Made by a program: the position numbers and the translations under genes. From the NCBI GenBank assembly GCA_022711595.1, contig JAKLET010000016.1, positions 1 to 64,000 on the forward strand: DNA of 64,000 nucleotides, in the 5' to 3' direction. Below are positions 25,967-35,203 of the stretch, in pieces. The notes under the pieces are model-generated. The model ran no database searches. It was given only the letters and a program-made list of their open reading frames with translations, and was not told where the DNA came from. Numbering within the stretch: position 1 is the stretch's first letter; each line of letters begins with the position of its first letter. The stretch is from Deltaproteobacteria bacterium. Lineage in GTDB: Bacteria > Desulfobacterota > Syntrophorhabdia > Syntrophorhabdales > Syntrophorhabdaceae.

Positions 25967-27289
25967 TCACCTCATATTCGGTGGCACCACCGACTGTAAA
26001 CCGGTATTTTTGATCATCTCCTTATGATATCTGAACGCAGATTCTATCTCACCTTTCATTCCCGGCGGCAGGGCCTTGCCTTTCAGGTGATCCTTCTGGA
26101 TATTGGACAAGGTCATATTGAGGCATTCGGCCATTGCAAGGGCGAACATCTCCGTGCCAACCGAATCTTCGAGCCTGATCTTGCCTGAATCATATGCAAA
26201 CACTCCTTCAAAAGGATCGAGGAAATGATGGAGTTCAGATCTGTCGACGCGGGCTTCCATGAAGCATTTCTGAAAAGTCCCCTTGCGCGTGGAATCATCG
26301 ACGAATTGTTCTATCTTGACAAGGATGCGCTGAAGGGCGGACAGAAATTCCCCGCGGATGTTCTCGACCCCCTCATCGGCCTTTTTACCCTCAGCGGGCG
26401 CGGCTTCCCTGGCTGGTCTCGGTTCCTCCCTGGGTTCGGCAGATGCCCGATTCATAGCTGCAGCCGCATCCATCGGAGGCTTTCTCGGTTCCAGCGTAAA
26501 CTCCTTGGAGCCATATGCCGGTTCCTTTACGGCGGCAGGCTCCCTTGTGACAGCAGGCTCCTTTGCGGCGGTCGGCTCTTTTACTTCCATCGGTTCTTTT
26601 GCCGGTTTTTTTGCCTCTGCTGCAGGTTCCCTCATTGCAGATGGACGACCGGAGCCGTTTGCTCCGGTACCGGCTCTTTTCGCCTGTTCGGAAAGGCCCT
26701 GGCTGCGGTAGACATTAAATACCGCGCCGTCCTTGACAGCTTCTTCCAGCGCCGGCTCAACTGCCTCGCGTTCAAAAAGGCTCGTCTGTCCGGAACTCGA
26801 AATAAGTTTCAAACCGACAACCTCACCTTCCCTGAAGGAGAGAGTCCCGATCTGTTTTTTTTCCTTATTGAAGATCTCGATATATCCGGTATGCTTTTCG
26901 TTGTTCAGCTTGATGACAAACTGGTCCATGCGTATAAAATCCGTGCTGAGGTCCTGGAAAAGGAGCTCCGATTTCAGCGGACCTGTTGCCAGTTCGATCT
27001 CGGCTGTCGTCAATTCAAAAACATGGAGAACTCCCTGCGATTGCTTGGCAAGGATAAAAAGCTCCGAAAGGGCCTCATCGCCAACCTTTGCGGGCGGATC
27101 CGAATCGATCCCGATAGCCGCGTTCACAACCTGTCCGGCGGCAACAAAAAATACGCCTTTCTTATCGACCGTCTCGATCTCGACAACCCCGGAAAAGCCG
27201 TTCGCTTTTAAAGTAGAGAGGAGCTGCGGCACATCGGTATATTCCGCAGAAAGATTCTGGTGAATCGTTTTTCCTTGTGGGTATATCAT
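25967..27289 (-). CDS. DUF4388-like protein with proline/glutamate repeat linker
   Basis: 440 residues from ATG 27289. The N-terminal 110 residues look like a DUF4388/PatA-type domain (LLSTLKANGFSGVVEIETVD, FFVAAGQVVNAAIG), and a related second copy seems to follow at about 115-190. Residues about 215-310 are a degenerate linker built of KEP/REP units (EPAAVKEPAY and similar). The last 130 residues are an alpha/beta domain resembling the tail of the companion DUF4388 protein encoded at 28330-29136. It is third in a likely operon. DUF4388 proteins occur with signalling and motility genes; no enzymatic motif is present. Confidence 0.6.
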   Translation of the reverse strand: MIYPQGKTIHQNLSAEYTDVPQLLSTLKANGFSGVVEIETVDKKGVFFVAAGQVVNAAIGIDSDPPAKVGDEALSELFILAKQSQGVLHVFELTTAEIELATGPLKSELLFQDLSTDFIRMDQFVIKLNNEKHTGYIEIFNKEKKQIGTLSFREGEVVGLKLISSSGQTSLFEREAVEPALEEAVKDGAVFNVYRSQGLSEQAKRAGTGANGSGRPSAMREPAAEAKKPAKEPMEVKEPTAAKEPAVTREPAAVKEPAYGSKEFTLEPRKPPMDAAAAMNRASAEPREEPRPAREAAPAEGKKADEGVENIRGEFLSALQRILVKIEQFVDDSTRKGTFQKCFMEARVDRSELHHFLDPFEGVFAYDSGKIRLEDSVGTEMFALAMAECLNMTLSNIQKDHLKGKALPPGMKGEIESAFRYHKEMIKNTGLQSVVPPNMR

Positions 27290-27352
27290 GGTATTTAACC
27301 TCTGTTCAATTAATTGGGGTACATATAAAAAAGCCACCGGGCTTTTTTCATA

Positions 27353-28306
27353 CTACCTTCTTTTCTGAAGCCTTTCGATCGCCGAACGTACGCTTGTCTG
27401 CATCCTTTCGATCGATTGCGCCAGAACCGCTATCTCGCCGCCGCCCTTCACATCGACAGTCGCTTTCAGATCACCCATGCTGATCTTGTCTGCAACCTCC
27501 GAGAGATGGCGGATCGGACGGATGACCGATGATGAATAGATATAAATAACAGCAAGTAATACGATAAGGACCACGGCAATAATGATCAGGATAAGTCCGA
27601 ACCTTCTGTTGTACTGGGCGGTATAGGTCTGCTGCAGCTTGGTCATTGTTGTGGTGATAGCCTGCGCAGGCTTGGAGAACTCATCGATATAAGTCGTTGC
27701 GGCAACGACGAGGTTCGTGCCCTTGACAGGGACATTGGCCATGTATTTCTTACGTATACTGCCGTTTGGTTCTTTCCAGTTGTAATACCCGGCTACAGCT
27801 TTTCCCGTGAGACCCACTTCAAGGATCTTCCAGAATTCCGGAAGTTTGGTTGCAAGACCGTGGAGGTCCATGCCAATCATATTAGGCTGGGCATGCCAGT
27901 AAGTAATAGCACTGGTGCTGTGGACGGCGGTATATCCAGTTTCACCGACCTTCTGGATACATATCTCCTTCATGACCGGGTCATTGCGGAGCTGTTCGAT
28001 AGAAGGGGCCTTCTTGAAAGATTTGTAATAGATCTCGATCTCTTTTGCGACGGCCTCGGCCTTCTCCCTGATGACCTGTTCACCGAGTTTATTCAGGGAG
28101 GTCGTTGCCTCTTTCAAGCTTGCAGCGCCCAGTTCGTTCATGCTGTTGGACCAGATACCCCTGATGCTCGTAAATTTGAATGCACCCAAATCTACGTTCA
28201 AGAAAAGTACACATCCCAAAAATGCGAACGCCAGAAGGATAGGAACAAAGATTCCTGCTATCAGCTTAAATAACAACCCCGTCGCTATCTTGTTCTCACT
28301 TGCCAT
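27353..28306 (-). CDS. Cache-HAMP membrane receptor without output domain
   Basis: 317 residues from ATG 28306 with a strong GGGAGGGG site. A transmembrane helix lies at about residues 11-35, then a large periplasmic sensor (about 36-235, including KVGETGYTAVHSTSAITYW, a Cache/sCache pattern), a second helix (about 240-262, LILIIIAVVLIVLLAVIYIY) and a HAMP domain. The protein ends about 15 residues after HAMP. It lacks kinase, methyl-accepting or cyclase domains, so it must signal through a partner. Its operon neighbours, two DUF4388 proteins, are the obvious candidates. The ligand is unknown. Confidence 0.8.
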   Translation of the reverse strand: MASENKIATGLLFKLIAGIFVPILLAFAFLGCVLFLNVDLGAFKFTSIRGIWSNSMNELGAASLKEATTSLNKLGEQVIREKAEAVAKEIEIYYKSFKKAPSIEQLRNDPVMKEICIQKVGETGYTAVHSTSAITYWHAQPNMIGMDLHGLATKLPEFWKILEVGLTGKAVAGYYNWKEPNGSIRKKYMANVPVKGTNLVVAATTYIDEFSKPAQAITTTMTKLQQTYTAQYNRRFGLILIIIAVVLIVLLAVIYIYSSSVIRPIRHLSEVADKISMGDLKATVDVKGGGEIAVLAQSIERMQTSVRSAIERLQKRR

Positions 28307-28329
28307 GGAAACCCCTCCCAAATTATGAT

Positions 28330-29136
28330 TTATTTCTGTTTACGGGCAAGAAACTCCGTCATGGACCTCGTGAACGAAGCTCTTTTTGTCTTATCGGTTA
28401 TCTCTTCTCCTACCGACTGCACGAACGGCGGCAATCGGTCTTCGGGAAACGCATCCCTCGATTCGCCGAAATCGGCCAGTTTGTCGTCAATGATGATCGA
28501 GGCTATGGGCCCCATGACCTTTCTCAGTTCCGTTTCGATAATGGGAAAGAAGTTTCCATTGACGGTCCTTTTGATCTGGATGGTCTGATCCGCCTTCTTT
28601 TCCGATGCCCTCTCAAGGAGGCCATCCTGCGCCATCTGGCACAGGGCCTTCGATGTCTCGAAAAGCGGCCACTGGAGAGTTTCTGCAATTTCAGCAACAG
28701 ACTTTGTTCCATTGCACAGGGCCAGTATCTTCCATTGGCTCGCGTGGATGTTCTTGTCCTCCGGACCTCCGTTCAGGGGGATACGAAAAACAACATTGGG
28801 TGAAGGAATATATTCGCGAATGGCGTTCCATTCATTTTCACGGTTTGTCCAGATCATGAGGAGCTGTTCGGTGGGCATAAATACTGTCTGCTCATCCGTG
28901 GAGGCTTCCCAGTCGAACGTGGCCCTGCCCGAGCCCCATTCCATCATGGCAAGTACCGCGTCTTCTCCTGCAAGATCTCCTGTCCTCGCGTGGATAATGT
29001 TCGCTCCTTCTATATACAGCTCTCCAGTCTCGTTGCCCTTGATCTGGATCATGCCGGACTTCTTTTTGTCCAATAAGGGTTTGATCAGGTCAAACAGCCT
29101 TGTTTTCGTAAGGTCACCAATGAAATCGTTAGGCAT
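28330..29136 (-). CDS. DUF4388-domain protein
   Basis: 268 residues, soluble. The N-terminal domain (about 1-100) has the DUF4388 pattern: FIGDLTKTRLFDLIKPLL, SGMIQIKGNETGELYIEGANIIHA and EWGSGRATFDWE. A winged-helix-like middle (ILALCNGTKSVAEIAETLQW) follows, then a C-terminal helical domain (about 190-268) similar to that of the third gene of the operon. First gene of the sensory trio with GGAGACG before its ATG. It may transmit the Cache-HAMP signal, but this is inference from position alone. Confidence 0.65.
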   Translation of the reverse strand: MPNDFIGDLTKTRLFDLIKPLLDKKKSGMIQIKGNETGELYIEGANIIHARTGDLAGEDAVLAMMEWGSGRATFDWEASTDEQTVFMPTEQLLMIWTNRENEWNAIREYIPSPNVVFRIPLNGGPEDKNIHASQWKILALCNGTKSVAEIAETLQWPLFETSKALCQMAQDGLLERASEKKADQTIQIKRTVNGNFFPIIETELRKVMGPIASIIIDDKLADFGESRDAFPEDRLPPFVQSVGEEITDKTKRASFTRSMTEFLARKQK

Positions 29137-29528
29137 AAGCGTCTCCTTTCACATATTAGGTTTTAAGAATACGTTGCCACCTTACCATTCACATTGACGG
29201 AGCCCTTTGTACCCTTCGGGTCCCCCCACTCCGCATGATCTGACAATAAGAGAGCAGCATGTAACATAAATCAAACCGCCGTTGCTCGCCAAATTTCTTC
29301 CAAGACACCTCAAGCGGCCGGATTAAATCGAAAAACCTAAATAAATCCGAACGCTTGCCTATTCTCATTCTTTTTCATTCTTCTAAATATACAACAAGGT
29401 TCTTTTGTTATACCACAAATAATATTAAATGCAAAAATATTTTTTGATATCCCGTATCTCATGTTTTAATATTTAATACTTTAATATTACTTAACAAACC
29501 ATTTTTTCATCTTAAAAAACAATAACGA
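29137..29528. other. 392-base AT-rich intergenic region
   Basis: Lies between the giant-protein gene and the sensory trio. The part from 29330 to 29525 is very AT-rich and shows many runs of A and T; no hairpin terminator stands out. The part next to the trio contains a short minus-strand reading frame, entered separately. Confidence 0.5.
29163..29267 (-). CDS. Possible 34-residue small protein
   Basis: A short open frame ending KGSVNVNGKVATYS and containing HAEWGDPKGTKG. The glycine/lysine-rich composition looks protein-like, but there is no ribosome site before the ATG and no homologue I recognise. It may be the remnant tail of a lost exported protein. Low confidence. Confidence 0.2.
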   Translation of the reverse strand: MLHAALLLSDHAEWGDPKGTKGSVNVNGKVATYS

Positions 29529-32500
29529 TCACGTTACGACAACATTGATCAGCCTGACCTCGAAATAAGTGCTCGCTATCGATCTCGGTTCACCATTCGA
29601 ACCCGTGGCCGTCTGAAGGACCGCGGCGTATCTCCCGGGTTCATAAGGCGATGTGGAGAATGTAAATACGCCTTCAATGGTATCGCCTTTATAATGAGCC
29701 TTTGGGGCGGTGAAAACCTGCCTGGTCTCGCATGAAACTGGGTCGACAATGGCCAGGCTTACCGTAAGATTTGATTCATTCACACCGGCGCCTACGTTCG
29801 TCAGCTTGTAGGAGATAGTTTCAGACAATCCTTTATAGATCAGTTCGGGTTGGGCCGTTATGGTGCCGTCAACTTCACCGGATACCGCCTGTTCGATCTC
29901 GGCGGCCTGTTCTTCCGGCTGAGCGGGGGCTTGCGCAACACTCTGCTCCTCCTCTTTGCCGGCATCTTCAACCGGTCCGGAGACGGCCTCAGCATCAGCG
30001 GCTTCCCCGGTCTTTCCCTCTTCGACGCTATCCTGCGCCTGCGGCGGCGCCTCTTCTATAACAAAAGCCGCGCACGCTTCGTTCACCTGTTTGCGGTCCT
30101 CATAGGCAACGAGGCGGGCCCGATGATCGCCTGCGTTGGTCGCAACAAGCTTGAAAACAAGCCCGTCTATCGTCTTCTCCCCGCCCGGATCAATTTCAAT
30201 TCCGGCGATGGTTGATTCCTCTATGACAACCCCCTGGCCGTCTTCGATCAGGACCTTCACGTCAACTGTCCTGCCGCGCTCGCTGAGGTTTCCGACAGTC
30301 CCTGCAACGGTGATATCATCATTTGTCTTATATTCCGCCCTGTCGGTCGTGACGGTGGAAGTAAATGCCGATTGGATAACACAGATATTTGAGGGACCGA
30401 ATTCCCGCCTGACCGTTTTCCCCTCGCTGTCCGAGTACACAACATCAAGGCCGCTGATGACCTGTCTGTCCTCGCCGGCCGCAGGGTCCTTCACGAGGAC
30501 ATTGAAAAAAACCTCTTCACGCTGGCCCATCAGGATCTTTTCAAACCGCCATTCGACAACTGTTGTGCCCTTCTTTGCGACAACGCTTTCAGGTTTCCTT
30601 GAGAAAGAACCTTCGTCCAGCTCGGCTTTCGGATCGCCTACAGAACTTATGAGCCTTACATCACGGGCCGGATCGACGGGGACGGCCGAATAGTATATGG
30701 GCGTCGAGAAATACATTGTCCCGAGATCTTTTCCATCTCCGGTCCATATCCAGCTGGCATTCAGGTCGATGCCGAAACGGGTCGACCATGGACCGAGACC
30801 ATTGCGGTAGACCTCTGTGACCTTCTCCTGTTTTACACCGAAAGAACCGCTGAATGCATTCCAGCAATCTTCGCCTGTGAGCAGTTTTTGAGTGCCGTTC
30901 ATAAAATGAAAATTTCTGTCGTTGACGGTAAAATCACCGATAAAAGCGGCCACGGGCCCTGCCATGTCGGTACATTTCACATGGAGATAATTGGTGACAC
31001 CGGGAACCAGGGCAGCATTTACGGAATACACAGAGGACCAGCCCTTGCCCTGTCCTATGAGACTGCCTTCTGTAAATTCATCCTGACTGATGTAAAAATA
31101 AAAGGAGTCATTGGCCGCAAGGTTAGCAGAAACCGATAAAGAGGTGAAAGAGGATATCCGCATCACTTTATCAGCATACGAAGGAACCATCCATATGTCC
31201 TCTCCATCGAAGACACCGCCGGCGAAGGCGTTCACTCCTTTAGTAAAACCGGCGGGCCATTTATCGTATTCGGTCGTATCTGACGTGTCCTTATCGATCC
31301 TTATCACCCTGTCGGCGTTGAGCGGCACCATCCATACAGAGCTTCCATCGAAGACACCGCCGGCGAAGGCGTATTCGGTCTTTCCCAGGCCCTGAGGTCT
31401 CTGATGACATCCGGTCATCTCCCCGGTTTTCGTGTCTATCCTGACGACGCGGTCGGCATAGTACGGTATCATCCATACGCATTGTCCGTCGAAGACACCG
31501 CCGGCGAAGGCGTATTCAACAAGTTTCAGTCCTTCCGGCCATTTGTTGTGCCCCGTCATCTCACCCGTGGCTGTGTCTATGCTGACAACGCGGTCGGCAT
31601 TGGCAGGGACCATCCAGATGCTCTGGCCGTCGAATATGCCCCCGGCAAAGGCATACCCGCCCTTTTTGAACCCGGCAGGCCATTTGTTGTGCCCTGTCAT
31701 CTCACCCGTGGCTGTGTCTATCCTGACGACGCGGTCGGCATAGGACGGGACCATCCAGATGCTCTGGCCGTCGAATATGCCCCCGGCAAAGGCATGGCCT
31801 CCCTTCACGAACCCTTCCGGCCATCCGTCGTATCCTGTCATCTCACCCGTGGCTGTGTCTATGCTGACAACGCGGTCGGCGTTTGAAGGGACCATCCAGA
31901 TGCTCTTTCCGTCGAATATGCCTCCGGCAAAAGCGAGATTCCCTTTGCGGAACCCCTTCGGCCACTTGTTGTAGCCGGTCATGACCCCGGTGTCTTTATC
32001 GACTTTCACAACGCTGTCTGCGTTGGCAGGGACCATCCAGATGCTCTGGCCGTCGAATATGCCCCCGGCAAAAGCGAGAACGCTTTTGTAAAACCCTTTC
32101 GGCCACTGGTTGTAGCTGGTCATCACTATATTTTCTTCAAGGGGCTCTGGAGCGATCTTTCCGCTGTAGCCGAACCCGTCCTGATTATATATCGGCGGGG
32201 ACACCTTGTTGATCACAGCCAGCTTGTCAAAAGACGGCAGAGGTTTTCCATCCATCGAAGAAACATCGCCCGCGGTATAACTCAACTGGACCGCCCGGTA
32301 CTGGTCCAGGGGCGAACCCAGGACAATGTTGATCTTCGTGATATCCGATCCCTTCAAGGCCGCTCCGGCAACAGGCACGGAAATATTGTCGACGACAACC
32401 GAAAACTGGTCCTGTTTGCCTGACGGATCATTCATGGCCTTATCGAAGGCAACAACGATGCTGTCGCCTGCGGTGTTCGTCATCGCTGAAAGGACAGCGG

Positions 32501-34253
32501 GATTCGATACCACCCCCATGCCTTCAAGGCGGATACCCATCCTGACCTTTTTATCGCCGTCGGGGGTTATCATCCCGGGTTCGAGTGTCTTGTGGACCTC
32601 TATCTGCATTACCGAGCTCACCCGAACGGCCGCCTGCGCATGGGCATAGACGATCTGATCGGCGGAGAGGATCTCCGTTTCCACGAGATACTGACCGCTC
32701 TGATCGAATGTGTATGTGAAGCTGGGCAGGTCCAAAACCATAAGAGGTTCAGACATGGCCAGTTTGAATTCCATCATGCCGTTGTGGACCGGTTTGCCTT
32801 CGGTGTCCTTTATCGTGAATCTGGCCGCCAACGGCGCATCGATATTTGACCTGTTGTTGAAGGAGATGGTGGGGACAATGCTGCTTGTCTCGTTGATGTC
32901 AAGGTACTGGGGGTTGACGGATAGCTTCATCCCGTCTATCGACACGGTGGGCACGATGTCGATGGCAACCTTCTTCTCATCCAGAATGTCTCCTGTTGAA
33001 GCATCTGCAATGGAAAGCTCAACCGAGTAGGCGCCCGGCAGATGCCTTTCGGTGTCCCAAAGAAGCACTGCCGTCTCAGAAACGGAAGGTTCGAGCTTGA
33101 GCAGTCCGCCAGCTTCTGGTGAGGCGGAGCCGATGATGTGCGCATTACCGTCCATAACCCGCGAACTGATCTGGAGGTTCACTGCGGCATCACCTTTATT
33201 TGAGATCTCCGAGCGTATCGTAACGACATCGTGCGCCCGGTATTCTTTTTTGTCGGTAACTACCGATGTCGCAGCAACTGTCTGAATTTTTGCCGTGGGC
33301 TGCTGTGATACGCCGGCAAAGGCCTTCTCGATTGCCGCGCTTGAGGCGCTGCGGGACGAAGCGGGACTGATCCGGGGCCTTTCCTGCTCCCCGGGCGCTG
33401 CCGATCCTTCCGAAGTGAAGGAGGAACCCAATTTGCGCCTGGTGACAAGAGAAACCTTTGTTGTCCTTTCTTCCTTTTGAGGCGCCTCCGTCCTGGCGGC
33501 GGTCGCCTTATCCTTGTTGGTTTCACGAGAGGTCTCATCTTCTTTGGCTGCACTTGCCGTAAGTCCATCCTGAACAGAAGGAGCCTCATCAGGTTCGTCG
33601 ACGGAAGGTTTCCCGGTTTGATCTGCATCCCGTGAAAGCGCCGCTGCATCAACCTCGGGTTCAGCGGCAGCCTCCACCGCCGGATCCGGGGATGTTTTAA
33701 CCGTTTCGCCCTCGGCCGCGTCGGCCATCTCCTGTTCATCCCCGGTTTTTTCCTGGGGTAAAAGGACAGGTTTAGACTCTATGCAGGAGAATGCCTTGAG
33801 CACCAGGGCCGTAGAAGACGGATCGTCGTTCCAGGAACCGTTGCGAAATTGAGAGGAAACAAGATAATTGGTCGCGTTCCCCAATACGATGGCGTCGCTT
33901 ATGACGCTTGCCAGCGCAATATAGGCGTTTGCCGTTTCAAGGACCGTCGACAGGTTCGACCCGAACCCGCCGTCAGCATTCTGTTTGGACAAAAGATAGC
34001 CGGCGGCCCTGTTCAATACGTTTTCAATCTCCTCCGTCTGAGGATATTGGAGGAGCGCGAGCATGACGGTGGCCGTCACATTCACGCTGCTTTCATCGTT
34101 CCCGGCGGCTCCCCATCCTCCGTCCTTGTTCTGAACGGTCAACAGATAGCTCATGGTCGTATTGACCGTGGCCTGATCAGACGGGCTTACCGCTCTAAGG
34201 GTTTCGGCGGCAGATGCACCGCCATGGGGATCTTTTCGGGAAATGTTCTTCAT
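29529..34253 (-). CDS. Giant protein with toroid repeats, Ig-like domains and seven-bladed propeller
   Basis: 1574 residues. Residues about 25-165 contain three prenyltransferase/squalene-cyclase-type repeats (QNKDGGWG, QNADGGFG, QFRNGSWN). Residues about 170-335 are a low-complexity acidic linker. Beta-sandwich, CARDB-like domains follow (340-700). Next come seven near-identical 47-residue units carrying AFAGGIFDGQSIWMVP and ADRVVRIDTATGE, then more sandwich domains and a second acidic linker. The composition is that of a cell-surface or exported protein, yet no signal peptide, anchor or sorting motif is visible at either end. It has a consensus promoter 280 bases upstream and appears to be transcribed alone. 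Function unknown; ligand or surface binding is a guess. Confidence 0.7.
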   Translation of the reverse strand: MKNISRKDPHGGASAAETLRAVSPSDQATVNTTMSYLLTVQNKDGGWGAAGNDESSVNVTATVMLALLQYPQTEEIENVLNRAAGYLLSKQNADGGFGSNLSTVLETANAYIALASVISDAIVLGNATNYLVSSQFRNGSWNDDPSSTALVLKAFSCIESKPVLLPQEKTGDEQEMADAAEGETVKTSPDPAVEAAAEPEVDAAALSRDADQTGKPSVDEPDEAPSVQDGLTASAAKEDETSRETNKDKATAARTEAPQKEERTTKVSLVTRRKLGSSFTSEGSAAPGEQERPRISPASSRSASSAAIEKAFAGVSQQPTAKIQTVAATSVVTDKKEYRAHDVVTIRSEISNKGDAAVNLQISSRVMDGNAHIIGSASPEAGGLLKLEPSVSETAVLLWDTERHLPGAYSVELSIADASTGDILDEKKVAIDIVPTVSIDGMKLSVNPQYLDINETSSIVPTISFNNRSNIDAPLAARFTIKDTEGKPVHNGMMEFKLAMSEPLMVLDLPSFTYTFDQSGQYLVETEILSADQIVYAHAQAAVRVSSVMQIEVHKTLEPGMITPDGDKKVRMGIRLEGMGVVSNPAVLSAMTNTAGDSIVVAFDKAMNDPSGKQDQFSVVVDNISVPVAGAALKGSDITKINIVLGSPLDQYRAVQLSYTAGDVSSMDGKPLPSFDKLAVINKVSPPIYNQDGFGYSGKIAPEPLEENIVMTSYNQWPKGFYKSVLAFAGGIFDGQSIWMVPANADSVVKVDKDTGVMTGYNKWPKGFRKGNLAFAGGIFDGKSIWMVPSNADRVVSIDTATGEMTGYDGWPEGFVKGGHAFAGGIFDGQSIWMVPSYADRVVRIDTATGEMTGHNKWPAGFKKGGYAFAGGIFDGQSIWMVPANADRVVSIDTATGEMTGHNKWPEGLKLVEYAFAGGVFDGQCVWMIPYYADRVVRIDTKTGEMTGCHQRPQGLGKTEYAFAGGVFDGSSVWMVPLNADRVIRIDKDTSDTTEYDKWPAGFTKGVNAFAGGVFDGEDIWMVPSYADKVMRISSFTSLSVSANLAANDSFYFYISQDEFTEGSLIGQGKGWSSVYSVNAALVPGVTNYLHVKCTDMAGPVAAFIGDFTVNDRNFHFMNGTQKLLTGEDCWNAFSGSFGVKQEKVTEVYRNGLGPWSTRFGIDLNASWIWTGDGKDLGTMYFSTPIYYSAVPVDPARDVRLISSVGDPKAELDEGSFSRKPESVVAKKGTTVVEWRFEKILMGQREEVFFNVLVKDPAAGEDRQVISGLDVVYSDSEGKTVRREFGPSNICVIQSAFTSTVTTDRAEYKTNDDITVAGTVGNLSERGRTVDVKVLIEDGQGVVIEESTIAGIEIDPGGEKTIDGLVFKLVATNAGDHRARLVAYEDRKQVNEACAAFVIEEAPPQAQDSVEEGKTGEAADAEAVSGPVEDAGKEEEQSVAQAPAQPEEQAAEIEQAVSGEVDGTITAQPELIYKGLSETISYKLTNVGAGVNESNLTVSLAIVDPVSCETRQVFTAPKAHYKGDTIEGVFTFSTSPYEPGRYAAVLQTATGSNGEPRSIASTYFEVRLINVVVT
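31137..32123 (-). repeat. Seven tandem 141-base coding repeats
   Basis: Seven in-frame copies of a 141-base unit (47 residues each) inside the giant gene. The central copies are nearly identical at the DNA level, sharing long stretches such as those around CTGTGTCTATGCTGACAACG, which implies recent duplication or homogenisation. The outer copies are more divergent. Seven units fit one closed beta-propeller. Confidence 0.9.
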
Positions 34254-34629
34254 GATATGGCCGACCGCTTTAAGCGGCGGACACGACCGCTGTATATGTG
34301 TGCATTTGCTCTGTTAAACGTAGAATTCGAGCGATTTTTTTGAGTGACGGTCTCGTTCTTGTTTACATAAGACGGAAAAAACACCTGACCTCACACTATC
34401 ATGAAGATCAATTCTTCATGCGTTCCAATATCGGAATTAAACAACTTAATGAAGGAGGTTATGCCATTTCCACCAAGAAGCTGTCAGTTCCCCCCAACAT
34501 TTGTCAAAAAAATACATTTTTGTGAATGACTATTATATTAACAAGGAAGGAAAGTGTCAAGATAAATGTTATTCAATGTAATATTATTCGGGAATTCCAT
34601 CTACGGCAATGAAAAAAACATTTTGTCGT
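34254..34629. other. Leader and promoter region of the giant gene
   Basis: No confident gene. Minus-strand leader of about 270 bases between the promoter (34532-34560) and the ATG. It contains a 7-base-pair hairpin ATGAAGA/TCTTCAT (34401-34419) and a CCGCTT/AAGCGG hairpin (34265-34277) 11 bases upstream of the start codon, where it could hide the ribosome site. A 22-codon plus-strand frame at 34461 follows AAGGAGG but resembles nothing. Confidence 0.5.
34532..34560 (-). promoter_or_regulatory. Consensus sigma-70-type promoter of the giant gene
   Basis: Reading leftward: TTGACA (34560-34555), a 17-base spacer and TATAAT (34537-34532). Both hexamers and the spacing are ideal. Predicted start near 34525, leaving a leader of about 270 bases. 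Confidence 0.8.
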
Positions 34630-35070
34630 TCACGGTGAATCTATGACAAGCGTTACGGGGCCATCGTTTACAAGCATGACATCCATGTGGGTCTGGAACA
34701 CACCTGTCTTGACATGGCCCACCCTCTTTCTTAACCTTTCCACAAACATTTCGAAGAGGCCCTTCGCATCGGCGGAGGCCATGGCGGTGCTGAATGAAGG
34801 GCGCCTGCCCTTCGAGCAGTCACCATATAACGTAAATTGTGAAACAACAAGGATCTCTCCCTTTACATCGAGCAGGGACTCATCAAACTTTCCGTCTTTC
34901 TTTTCAAATATCCTGAGGTTGACGATCTTCTCGATCATCCAGTCTATGTCCCGTTCGTTGTCATCTTTTGCGATGCCGAGGAGGACGAGGATACCCCTTC
35001 CTATCTCACCTGCACAGACACCATTGACGTCTACTGATGCATTTTTAACACGTTGAATAACAACTCTCAT
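34630..35070 (-). CDS. dtd: D-aminoacyl-tRNA deacylase
   Basis: 146 residues, the normal DTD length. Both active-site motifs are present: SQFTLYGDCSKGRRPSF in the middle and NDGPVTLVID at the C-terminus (the cross-subunit GPxT type). The dimer removes D-amino acids mischarged on tRNA and also Gly from tRNA-Ala. It lies downstream of the EF-G-like gene beyond a terminator, so it is probably transcribed separately. Confidence 0.95.
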   Translation of the reverse strand: MRVVIQRVKNASVDVNGVCAGEIGRGILVLLGIAKDDNERDIDWMIEKIVNLRIFEKKDGKFDESLLDVKGEILVVSQFTLYGDCSKGRRPSFSTAMASADAKGLFEMFVERLRKRVGHVKTGVFQTHMDVMLVNDGPVTLVIDSP

Positions 35071-35126
35071 GTTATACCTCCATTATTCAAGTGTATCTTT
35101 ATGTTATCATAGCTATTATCAATAAT

Positions 35127-35158
35127 AAAGGGCCCCAAACTGAGGGGGCCCTTGCTTT
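35127..35158 (-). terminator. Terminator of the EF-G-like gene
   Basis: GC-only stem GGGCCCC / GGGGCCC with a short loop, extended by AAA/TTT pairing. Read leftward it lies 45 bases after the EF-G-like stop and is followed by TTTATTATTG. The symmetry would let it work in both directions. Confidence 0.8.
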
Positions 35159-35203
35159 ATGACCGCATTGAGATCCTTGTCTCTACCTGAACATTTTTAT
35201 GCT

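Noticed and set aside
26225-27211. 328-codon plus-strand open frame
   Set aside because: Antisense to the DUF4388-like gene and its EP-repeat; composition (many Cys, Arg, Phe) is not protein-like.
31137-32123. CRISPR or non-coding tandem repeats
   Set aside because: The 141-base units are in frame within one long gene and encode propeller blades.
34461-34529. 22-codon plus-strand gene behind AAGGAGG
   Set aside because: The ribosome site is only two bases from the ATG, the peptide is proline-rich and featureless, and it lies in the leader of the opposite gene.
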